Source: Bog-473 sp963719485
Lineage (GTDB): Bacteria; Actinomycetota; Acidimicrobiia; Acidimicrobiales; RAAP-2
Direction: 5' to 3'
NCBI GenBank assembly: GCA_963719485.1
Contig: OY970387.1
Location: 3,348,001-3,412,000 of the forward strand
DNA length: 64,000 bases
Program-made: the position numbers and the translations under genes
Shown: positions 44,175 to 51,354 of the stretch, piece after piece
Numbering within the stretch: the first letter of the stretch is position 1
Layout: each line of letters starts with the position of its first letter
The notes under the pieces: generated by a model
What the model saw: the letters and a program-made list of their open reading frames with translations, nothing else
Database searches by the model: none
What the model was told of the DNA's origin: nothing

Positions 44175-45194
44175 GTGCAGTCGCTCTCCCGTTGGCCGCT
44201 CGTCGTGGCACCCATGGCGGGTGGGCCCTCCACGGTCGAGCTCGTGATCGCCACGGCGGGAGCGGGCGCGCTGGGCTTCCTGGCCGGCGGCTACAAGACG
44301 GCGGCCGGCCTGGCGGACGACATCGCCGCGGTGGCGGCGGCCGGCGTCGACGCGTTCGGCGTCAACCTGTTCGTCCCGGGCGGACCGACGGCCGATCCCG
44401 CGGGGTTGGACGCATACGTGGCGCAGTTGGAGTCCGATGCCGCCTCGCTGGGGACCACGTTGGGCGCGGCCGCGTGGGACGACGACGACTACGCCGCCAA
44501 GGCCCACGTCGTCCTGGAGGCGGCGCCGGCCGCGGTGAGCTTCACCTTCGGCATCCCCGGCGCCGACGTCGTCCGGTCGCTGCAGGCGGCGGGGTCCGCC
44601 GTCCTCCTGACCGTGACCACACCGGAAGAGGCGGAGCGGGCGCTGCGGGTGGGGCCGGACGCACTGTGCCTCCAGGGCGCCGAGGCCGGGGCCCACCGGG
44701 GCAGCCTGCACAACGACGACCGCCCGGACGAGGACCGGCCCCTCCGGGCGCTCCTCGCCTCGGTGCGGCGTCGCACGCTGGTCCCGTTGGTGGCCGCGGG
44801 TGGGGTGGCAGGACCTGAGGACGTGGTCGATCTGCTGGCTCGAGGCGCCGCCCTGGTGCAGGCGGGGACGGCGTTCCTGCGCTGCCCGGAGAGCGGTGCG
44901 CCGGCGGCGCAGAAGGACGCCCTCGCCGACCCCGCGTTCGGCGTGACCGCCGTCACGCGGGCCTTCAGTGGCCGGCGCGCCCGCGCGGTGGTCAACGCCA
45001 TGGTGCGAGAGCACCCCGGCGCGCCGGCCGCCTACCCCGAGATCAACAACGCCACCCGGCCGCTGCGCGCCGCCGCGGCCCGGGCCGGCGACCCCCAGCA
45101 CATGAGCCTGTACGCGGGGACGGCGTTCCGCCGGGCCGAGGCCCGACCGGCGGCGGAGGTCGTCGAGCGACTGGTGTCAGGATTGCCCCGGTGA
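44175..45194 (+). CDS. nitronate monooxygenase-like FMN enzyme
   Basis: The 339-residue TIM-barrel protein starts PLVVAPMAGGPSTVELVIAT, then GFLAGGYKTAAGLADDIAA, LCLQGAEAGAHRGS (catalytic His and FMN loop), PLVAAGGVAGPEDV and ALVQAGTAFLRCPES. Members oxidise alkyl nitronates to carbonyl plus nitrite with FMN and O2; the broader family includes enoyl reductases. GTG 44175 lies after GGAGG, and GTG 44157 is in frame. It overlaps the next gene (GTGA). With divergent nitroreductase genes it may form a nitro-compound handling pair, an inference. Confidence 0.86.
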   Translation: MQSLSRWPLVVAPMAGGPSTVELVIATAGAGALGFLAGGYKTAAGLADDIAAVAAAGVDAFGVNLFVPGGPTADPAGLDAYVAQLESDAASLGTTLGAAAWDDDDYAAKAHVVLEAAPAAVSFTFGIPGADVVRSLQAAGSAVLLTVTTPEEAERALRVGPDALCLQGAEAGAHRGSLHNDDRPDEDRPLRALLASVRRRTLVPLVAAGGVAGPEDVVDLLARGAALVQAGTAFLRCPESGAPAAQKDALADPAFGVTAVTRAFSGRRARAVVNAMVREHPGAPAAYPEINNATRPLRAAAARAGDPQHMSLYAGTAFRRAEARPAAEVVERLVSGLPR

Positions 45195-45676
45195 GCAGCG
45201 GACGCCAGACGAAGACGATCGAGTTCACGCCGCCCGACGAGACGGCCGTGGCGGACGCACTGCGCCTGCTGCGTGACGCGTCGGGTGGCTGGGTCAACCT
45301 GATGCCCGGGATCGACGAGGACGCGTCGGAGGTGCACCCGCGTGCCGGCCTGTTCGCGTTCTTCGGCAACAACGCGGCACCCGTCACCATGACGACGGTG
45401 ATGCCGCCGAAGAAGGACCGGCGCGACACCGAGGGGCTCACGGTGGGCCTGATGCACCCGACCGGGGGGAAGGCGGTGGCGCGGCTGGCCGAGGCGGGCG
45501 TGGCCATCCCCGAGGGGTGGGTGTTGCGCCAGGACCACGCCCGGCGGGGCCTGCTCGTGCGGACCCCGGTGGCCGTTCTGGAGGCCGACGTCATCGATTG
45601 GTCCGTGCGCGCCGGCACCGCCCTGTGCCGGGCCGAGATGACGGGCCGCTGGCGGGCCGTGGTCTACCTTCCGTAG
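45191..45676 (+). CDS. hypothetical protein coupled to nitronate monooxygenase
   Basis: The 161-residue soluble protein contains KTIEFTPPDETAVADALRLL and SGGWVNLMPGIDEDA, with no signal peptide, membrane helix or known motif. A central GLFAFFGNNAAPVTMTTVMP strand pair precedes a basic region (KKDRRDT). I do not recognise a family. It is real by composition, length and its 4-base GTGA overlap with the upstream gene. Confidence 0.7.
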   Translation: MSSGRQTKTIEFTPPDETAVADALRLLRDASGGWVNLMPGIDEDASEVHPRAGLFAFFGNNAAPVTMTTVMPPKKDRRDTEGLTVGLMHPTGGKAVARLAEAGVAIPEGWVLRQDHARRGLLVRTPVAVLEADVIDWSVRAGTALCRAEMTGRWRAVVYLP

Positions 45677-45761
45677 GGAGGGTCGTGCCAGTTCCGAGGC
45701 CGGACGAGGCAGGGGTGCGTTCGGTCTCCAACCCGGATTGGCCCTTACGTTGGTCCGTCCA

Positions 45762-45796
45762 ACCCCATTGAATGGGGTGGTCACCCCCCTTAAGAT
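45762..45796 (+). promoter_or_regulatory. sigma70-type promoter with palindromic operator over the -35 box
   Basis: TTGAAT (45768-45773), a 17-base spacer and TAAGAT (45791-45796) form a good housekeeping-type promoter. The -35 box lies at the centre of a perfect palindrome ACCCCATT-G-AATGGGGT (45762-45778), an ideal site for a repressor that excludes RNA polymerase. It is about 68 bases upstream of the STAS gene start. Confidence 0.6.
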
Positions 45797-45863
45797 CGGT
45801 CCGGGTTACGGATGATCCGTGAAGCACATCACGATTGACCTGACCGGCGAAGGAGTGAGGCCA

Positions 45864-46232
45864 GTGGCGCTCTTGATTTCACCTGACGACGACGCTGCCG
45901 AGCTCCGCGGAAAACTCCTCGAGACGGTTGTGCAGAACGCGGGCACCCACGCATTGGTGGCACTGGCCGGAGAACTCGACGTTTCGACCGTCGGCGCTCT
46001 CTACGAACAGCTGGCCGCACTTGCCGCCGAAGGTGTCTGTCATGTCTCACTCAACATGGCTGAGGTCACGTTCATCGATTCCACTGGTCTCTCGCTCCTG
46101 GTCACGGAGCACAAACGGGCGGAATCCATGAATGGAGAGCTGATCATCTTCTCCCCGTCATCCGACCTGCGAATGCTGTTCGAGATCTGCGGGCTGGATT
46201 CGTACTTCGACATCCGACCAAAGACGGCATGA
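45864..46232 (+). CDS. STAS-domain anti-sigma factor antagonist
   Basis: The 122-residue protein is a single STAS domain: ALVALAGELDVSTVGALYEQ, CHVSLNMAEVTFIDSTGLSL with the phosphorylatable Ser in IDSTGL, and ELIIFSPSSDLRMLFEICGL. Such proteins bind an anti-sigma kinase and free a stress sigma factor when dephosphorylated. GTG 45864 is preferred because AAGGAG lies 8 bases upstream; GTG 45819 is in frame without such a site. No kinase or sigma factor is adjacent, so partners are encoded elsewhere. Confidence 0.85.
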   Translation: MALLISPDDDAAELRGKLLETVVQNAGTHALVALAGELDVSTVGALYEQLAALAAEGVCHVSLNMAEVTFIDSTGLSLLVTEHKRAESMNGELIIFSPSSDLRMLFEICGLDSYFDIRPKTA

Positions 46233-46343
46233 AGACAGATCGATTGGCGGGCATCTCACCTCGACCATGAGGCTGACGAAGGGCGGAGCTTCACCCTCGC
46301 CCGCGGCTCCTTCCGGGGTGCCGACCCGGTATCCGTAGCAGTC

Positions 46344-47474
46344 GTGCCCGCCTCGGAGTTGCCGCCGGGCGAAGGGCTAGCTTTCGCCACTCGTCACGAC
46401 GTTCGATCCTGGTACCTTCCGTCGGTGGCCACGGGGGCGAGGCGCGACGACGCGGCGCTCGTCGCGGGGCTCGGCCGCTGGGTCGGTGCCCACCCCGAGC
46501 TGGTCCGGGACCTGGCGGGCGGCGCCGGAGGAAGCGACGGGACGCCGAGCGTCACCGCGCTCTCGCATGCGCAGGGCGGCATGGCCAACGAGACGGTCCT
46601 CGTCGACCTCGGGCCTTCGCACCCGGGGATGGTGGTGCGGCTGCCGCCGCTGGAGCCCACGTTCCCGGACTACGACCTGGCCCCCCAGGCCCTGGTGCAG
46701 AACGCGGTCGCCGCGTCCGGTGTGCCGGCGCCCGCTCCCACCGTGATGGTGGACGACCCACAATGGATCGGCTCGCCCTTCCTGGTCATGCCCCGGGTGG
46801 TCGGTGACATCCCCGGCCCCGCGCCCTTCTTCGATCCCTACGTGCGTGACGCGGGGCCCGCGGCGCAGCGCGTCATGCACGACCAGCTCGTCGACACGGT
46901 CGCCGCGGTGCACGCGGTCGACTGGGAGGCCCACGGCCTGGGGACGGCGCTGCCGGGGGTGCAGCTCGCGGACGCGGTGGAGCGGTGGGTCGCCTACGTG
47001 GCGTGGTCCTCGGAGGGCGATCCGTTGCCGGCGCTGGTGCAGGCGCTCGACTGGTGTCGTCGCCATGTGCCGGGCCCGCGGGAGGCCGTGCTGCTCTGGG
47101 GTGACGTGCGCCTGGGCAACCTCGTATTCGACGGCGAGCGCCGGGTCGCCGCGGTGCTCGATTGGGACCTGGCCTGTCTCGGACCGCGGGAGATGGATCT
47201 CGGCTGGCACCTCGGCCTCGAGTTCATGATGGAGGCCCTCTTCGGTGGGCGTGTGCCCGGCTTCCCCGGCCCGGCGGACACGCTCGAGCGCTACGAGCGC
47301 CGGAGCGGGCACGAGGTCGAGGAGCTGGCCTGGCACGAGGTGTTCGCGCTGGCCCGCGCCCTGGCCATCAACGACCGGCACCAGCGCATCACCCGGGACC
47401 CCCGCCGGCGGGAGAACCCGATGGGGGACATCCTCCTGGCGCGACTCGAGGCCGCTTCGTCGGAGACCGGATGA
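46344..47474 (+). CDS. APH/choline-kinase-like phosphotransferase
   Basis: The 376-residue protein matches the aminoglycoside phosphotransferase fold of the acyl-CoA dehydrogenase-associated type: GGMANETVLVDLG, PTVMVDDPQWIGSPFLVMPR, catalytic loop LLWGDVRLGNLVFD and VLDWDLACLGPREMDLGWHL. The first His of the HGD motif is Trp here (WGD), while catalytic Asp and Asn remain. Substrate unknown. It starts at GTG 46344, about 110 bases after the STAS gene, and ends near the convergent gene at 47550. Confidence 0.82.
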   Translation: MPASELPPGEGLAFATRHDVRSWYLPSVATGARRDDAALVAGLGRWVGAHPELVRDLAGGAGGSDGTPSVTALSHAQGGMANETVLVDLGPSHPGMVVRLPPLEPTFPDYDLAPQALVQNAVAASGVPAPAPTVMVDDPQWIGSPFLVMPRVVGDIPGPAPFFDPYVRDAGPAAQRVMHDQLVDTVAAVHAVDWEAHGLGTALPGVQLADAVERWVAYVAWSSEGDPLPALVQALDWCRRHVPGPREAVLLWGDVRLGNLVFDGERRVAAVLDWDLACLGPREMDLGWHLGLEFMMEALFGGRVPGFPGPADTLERYERRSGHEVEELAWHEVFALARALAINDRHQRITRDPRRRENPMGDILLARLEAASSETG

Positions 47475-47549
47475 TGCGTCCCGCCGGTCCGGGTCCGGCG
47501 GCCGGGACGCGGCGGCCCACCCATGTCCGGGGCCCAAGGCCGCGCCGGG

Positions 47550-48695
47550 TCAGGGAGCGGGACCGAGAAGCGAGAAGCCCATGACACCGGCCTTGGCCAC
47601 GTCGTAGCAGAGAGTGTCGTAGGGCTCCACGAGGCCGTAGGTGACCTCGCCGTCGCAGGTGACGCGGCAGTGGTGCTGATCCTGCCCCGCCAGTCGGGTG
47701 CGCACGCCGGGGTCGTTCACGTCGAAGGTCTCGCCGTGCACCACGACCTGATCGCCCGCAGCGACCGGCATGCCGTGCCACACGTCGCCGTCGGGTGTGC
47801 CTCCGTTCGGGCCGCCGTACATGCCGCAGCGGAGGAAGGCGATCTGATTGCCCAGCCGTTCGAACGACATGGTCTTCACGTTGCCGTCGGCGAACACGAG
47901 GTCGACCTCGCCGCTCTGCAGCAGGTTGGTGTCCGGTTCGAAGCGCATGCGGTGGACGCGTTTCGCCAGCGTCGCGCTGCGCTTGCGGGGGTCGCCGAGG
48001 TTGTACAGCACATGGTCGCCCCAAATGCCGAAGTCCGCGAACTCGACCCACTCGCCGCTGTGCGGGTGCTGCATCCCCATGTAGCGACCAGGTCCACCGA
48101 CGCCGTCGCGCGTCCCCCAGTGGTGATCGCGCGTGCCGAGGTGGGTGGCCGGTGCGAGCTCGAAGCGCTCGCCGTGGGCCTCGACCCAGCCCTCCTGGCG
48201 CCCGAAACCGTCGTAGCCGGCCACGGGACTGACGGCGCGCCCGCCGACGATGATGCCGGCGCCCAGTTGCCGGAAGACGGGGCGCTTCGTATCGAGCCAG
48301 GTGATGTCGAAGGCGATGCCGTGCTCCGTGGGATCGAGCGTCAGCCGCCACTGCCGGAACGGTTCCACCACCTCGAAGTGGAAGGGGCCGAGCGTCATAT
48401 CCATGCGGTCCGCGGGGCACTTCTTGTGGGCGCGCACCGTGGTGTGGCGGCCGCGCACGTTGACGATGGCGTAGGCCTCTGCCGTGCCGAGGTTGGGGTA
48501 GAAGGCGAGCCCGATCACCACGAGCAGGTCGCCCACCTTGTCCTGGCAGGTGAACCACACGCGCTCGTAGGCCTGCGCGTCAGGCGTCCACATGACGCGC
48601 ACCGGATAGGGCGCGTTGTGGATGAGGAATTCGTCGATGCCGGCGAGGGGGGCGTGCTCCTCGGAGGCGGGATAGGGGGAGGAGCCGGTGCGCAC
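47550..48695 (-). CDS. unrecognised protein, possibly lipocalin/hydroxylase-like beta barrel
   Basis: The 381-residue soluble protein is rich in beta strands and Trp/His residues (NAPYPVRVMWTPDAQAYERV, GLAFYPNLGTAEAYAI, THLGTRDHHWGTRDGVGGPG, GQDQHHCRVTCDGEV). The pattern recalls two-barrel AttH/carotenoid-hydratase-like proteins, but I cannot name the family with confidence. GTG 48695 is chosen because the protein becomes regular from there and TACTGT lies 8 bases upstream. Its start faces the P450 start at 48720 across 24 bases, suggesting shared regulation. Confidence 0.75.
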   Translation of the reverse strand: MRTGSSPYPASEEHAPLAGIDEFLIHNAPYPVRVMWTPDAQAYERVWFTCQDKVGDLLVVIGLAFYPNLGTAEAYAIVNVRGRHTTVRAHKKCPADRMDMTLGPFHFEVVEPFRQWRLTLDPTEHGIAFDITWLDTKRPVFRQLGAGIIVGGRAVSPVAGYDGFGRQEGWVEAHGERFELAPATHLGTRDHHWGTRDGVGGPGRYMGMQHPHSGEWVEFADFGIWGDHVLYNLGDPRKRSATLAKRVHRMRFEPDTNLLQSGEVDLVFADGNVKTMSFERLGNQIAFLRCGMYGGPNGGTPDGDVWHGMPVAAGDQVVVHGETFDVNDPGVRTRLAGQDQHHCRVTCDGEVTYGLVEPYDTLCYDVAKAGVMGFSLLGPAP

Positions 48696-48723
48696 CGTCG
48701 GTGACAGTACGCTCGGACGGTGC
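48692..48723. promoter_or_regulatory. symmetric divergent promoter containing both start codons
   Basis: An 8-bp perfect inverted repeat (48692-48699 and 48716-48723) contains the GTG of each divergent gene. Between the arms, TACGCT (48708-48713, plus) and TACTGT (48704-48709 read on minus) overlap by two bases and lie 6 and 8 bases before the respective GTG. This would let RNA polymerase start leaderless transcripts both ways from one site. Confidence 0.45.
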
Positions 48724-49918
48724 CCGGGGACCAGCGGGACCAGATAGACCCGCGGGACGCCACCTTTTTCCTCCGGGACGACTACTACGACGTGCTGGCC
48801 GGCCTGCGTGCCCACGATCCGGTGCACGAGTGCGCACCCGGCTTCTTGGCCATCAGCCGCTACGAGGACATCCGGGATCTCAGCCGGGACCCCGCGCACT
48901 TCTGCTCGGGGCGGGGCGCGCTGGTCAACGACCCCATGCGCTCGAGCGACGTGTCGATGCCCTCCCGCTCCATCCTCCACATGGATCCCCCGGAGCACGC
49001 CGCCTTCCGAGGCCTGGTCAACCGGCGGTTCACCCCCGCGCGCTGTCGGGTCTGGCCGGGTCGATTCGCCAGAGCGCCTCGAAGCTGCTGGACACCGTCG
49101 ACGCCCACGGCGAGATCGACTTCGTCGCCGAGCTCGCGGCGCCGTTCCCGTTGATCGTGATCGCGGAGTTGCTGGGGATCGACGAGTCCGACCGGGAGGA
49201 CTTCCGCGGCTGGTCCGACGCGGCCATCGAGTCGCCGGACCTCCCGCCCGACCAGACCATGGCGGCGCTCGGCGAGCTCTCCGCGTTCATCGTCGAGCAC
49301 ATCCGTTCCAAGCGCGACCGTCCGGGGCAGGACCTGGTCTCGTTGCTCGTGGGCAGCGAGGTCGGGGGCTGCCCGCTGAGCAGGGAGGAGCTGTTCATGT
49401 TCCTCCTCACGCTGCTGGTGGCCGGGAACGAGACCACCCGTACGCTGCTGTCCGGGGCGGCGCTCGTGCTGCACGAGCACCCGGACCAGCGCGCCGCGCT
49501 GGCTTCCGACCTGTCCTTGGTGCCGGGTGGCGTCGAGGAGTGCCTGCGCTGGGTCACGCCCGTCCATGCCTTCTGCCGCACCGCCACCGAGGAGACTCTC
49601 GTCGCGGGCACCCGCGTGCGGGAAGGCGACTACCTCTGCATGCTCTACGCGTCAGGCAACCGCGACGAGAGGATCTTCGGGGAGGACGCGGCGCGCTTCG
49701 ACGTGCGACGTCCGGCCAATCCCGTGCACCTCGCCTTCGGCTTCGGCGAGCACGTGTGCCTCGGGGCGAGCCTCGCCCGCCTGGAGGCGAGGATCTTCGT
49801 GGAGGAGCTGCTGGGCCGGTTCCCCGTCTACGAGGTCAGCGGACCCGCCGAACGGGTGCTGTCGACCACGGTCGCCGGGATCAGGTCGCTGCCGCTGGTT
49901 CTGGCGCCAGCGGATTGA
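48720..49918 (+). pseudogene. cytochrome P450, one frame shift
   Basis: The N-terminal third (FFLRDDYYDVLAGLRAHDPV, HMDPPEHAAFRGLVNRRFTP) is in frame from GTG 48720. Near 49041 one base appears missing (GCGCGCTG for GCGCGCCTG), and the rest continues in the next frame: LLVAGNETTRTLLSGA (I helix), EECLRWVTP (ExxR), FGFGEHVCLGASLARLE (haem Cys loop). 1199 bases is one short of 400 codons. Everything else is intact, so this may be a sequence error. It is divergent from the 47550 gene and its 3' end overlaps the ArsR gene by 38 bases. Confidence 0.8.
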
Positions 49919-50918
49919 GCGCCGCCGCTCCCTGCAGCACGGCCTGACGGAGCTCTCCGAGGAGCAGCTCGACGGCCGCGGCGTCGGCACTCAGCCTCAT
50001 CCGCCCACCCTGGCGCTCCGATCGCACCAGCCCGCTCTCCCGCAGCACCTTCACGTGCATGCTGACGGTGGGCTGGGCCAGCCGGAAGAGCACGGCGAGC
50101 TCGCCCACGGTGCTCGGTGCGGTGGCAAGCGAGTGCAGGAGGGCGAGGCGGGTGGGATCGGCCACGGCCTTGAGGCGCCTGGCCACCGATTCGGTCTGCG
50201 CCCGCGCCACGACGTCGCCTTGGCCCACCCCCGTTCCGATGACGACCACGTCGGTGAATTCGAGGTACATGCTCGAACCGAAGAACAGGCAGGGGACGAA
50301 CACGAGGGGCTTCCCGCCCTCGAGGTCGCCGAGGATCACGGGCATCCGCTCGACGAAGATGTCACACCCGGGCGTTATCAATGTCTCCAGTGATTGCCCG
50401 CGTTCGTACTGCGCCACCACGAGGCGCCCCGCCTCTTCGATGATCGGCAGCGCCTGTTGCCACGTGTCGTCGACCGGCTCCCAGACCTCCCGGAGGAGTT
50501 CCACGTACGACTGCCGGAGTTCGGGGGAGGAACGGAGCTTGCGGAAGCGTTCGAGGTACACCGCGCGCTCCTCGGCGCTCTCCGAGGGCATCTCCAGCTC
50601 GAGCGGGATCGTGGTGACCGCGGAGTCGATCGCCGCCCAGAGGGAGGCGGGGTCCGTCTCGCCCAGCGCTCCGGCGTGGTGGGCCAGCACCTGCATCTCG
50701 GCGAAGCTGGCTCCGTCGGACCCGTCGTTCCAGAAGTTGCGCACCCGGGCGGCGAGGTCCTCCCGGCCTCTGAACATCTCGGCCAGCTTCGGGTACCGGG
50801 CCTGCATCGACGGCTGGGACGCAACGAAGAGGAGCCAGGACAGGTCACTCGCCAGCGATGGCGCGGCGGACACCGACTTCCTGACGGGGAGCACGGCTTC
50901 ATCCAGAAACATAGGCAT
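49881..50918 (-). CDS. ArsR-type regulator with N-terminal DUF5937-like domain
   Basis: The 345-residue protein has an N-terminal helical sensor region of about 240 residues (DLSWLLFVASQPSMQARYPK, YLERFRKLRSSPELRQSYVE). A C-terminal winged helix-turn-helix follows: VADPTRLALLHSLATAPSTV, LFRLAQPTVSMHVKVLRESG, LVRSERQGGRMRLS. It lacks metal-binding Cys pairs of SmtB/ArsR metal sensors, so the ligand is probably organic. It is read from an excellent leaderless promoter (50925-50953). It likely controls its own promoter and the divergent genes from 51026 onward. Confidence 0.86.
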   Translation of the reverse strand: MPMFLDEAVLPVRKSVSAAPSLASDLSWLLFVASQPSMQARYPKLAEMFRGREDLAARVRNFWNDGSDGASFAEMQVLAHHAGALGETDPASLWAAIDSAVTTIPLELEMPSESAEERAVYLERFRKLRSSPELRQSYVELLREVWEPVDDTWQQALPIIEEAGRLVVAQYERGQSLETLITPGCDIFVERMPVILGDLEGGKPLVFVPCLFFGSSMYLEFTDVVVIGTGVGQGDVVARAQTESVARRLKAVADPTRLALLHSLATAPSTVGELAVLFRLAQPTVSMHVKVLRESGLVRSERQGGRMRLSADAAAVELLLGELRQAVLQGAAALNPLAPEPAAAT

Positions 50919-50924
50919 CTGGCT

Positions 50925-50953
50925 ATATTAGGATATTCTTGTATTGATGTCAA
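50925..50953 (-). promoter_or_regulatory. consensus promoter of the ArsR gene (leaderless)
   Basis: On the minus strand TTGACA (50953-50948), exactly 17 bases, then TAATAT (50930-50925). The ATG at 50918 begins 6 bases after the -10 box, so the transcript should start at or next to the start codon. ATATT elements around the -10 box could be the ArsR operator. Confidence 0.65.
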
Positions 50954-51025
50954 ACTTCGGGTAAGCTGTCCCCAGTTGGGTGGGAGTTGTGACGACGGGA
51001 CGAACGAAGGAGACGAGGTGAGCTC

Positions 51026-51277
51026 ATGATCCAGACGAAGGCAGTGCAGTCCCAGGCTGAAGCCCACCGGCGGGATCTGATGAGGTCGGCGGGACCGCGG
51101 CGCGCGGCTCGCGGCGATCTGGCGGCGACTGACGTCCGGGCGACGCAGCGTTCGGCCACCGGGCTCCCGGTGACCGGTGGCCGAGCCGTGCGCCGGGCAG
51201 TCGCGCCCCGCGTCGGAGCCTGGTTGATCGAGTTCGGGACGAAGCTCGGAGGAGCCACGATCCGTACTTCTTCTTGA
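51026..51277 (+). CDS. small basic hypothetical protein
   Basis: The 83-residue protein (MIQTKAVQSQAEAHRRDLMR...) is Arg/Ala-rich with one short amphipathic C-terminal stretch (GAWLIEFGTKLGGATI). No family is recognised. GAGGTGA lies 5 bases before ATG 51026 and AAGGAG slightly further. It sits divergent to the ArsR gene and just before the sulfatase gene, a usual place for a small operon leader. It may be co-expressed with the catabolic genes that follow. Confidence 0.5.
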   Translation: MIQTKAVQSQAEAHRRDLMRSAGPRRAARGDLAATDVRATQRSATGLPVTGGRAVRRAVAPRVGAWLIEFGTKLGGATIRTSS

Positions 51278-51354
51278 GCCCTGCCGTGGTCGGTCGCCGC
51301 GCCATCCGGCCGGCCCGGCCGGGCTCGAGTGCCCGCGATGGGCAAGAGTTGACC

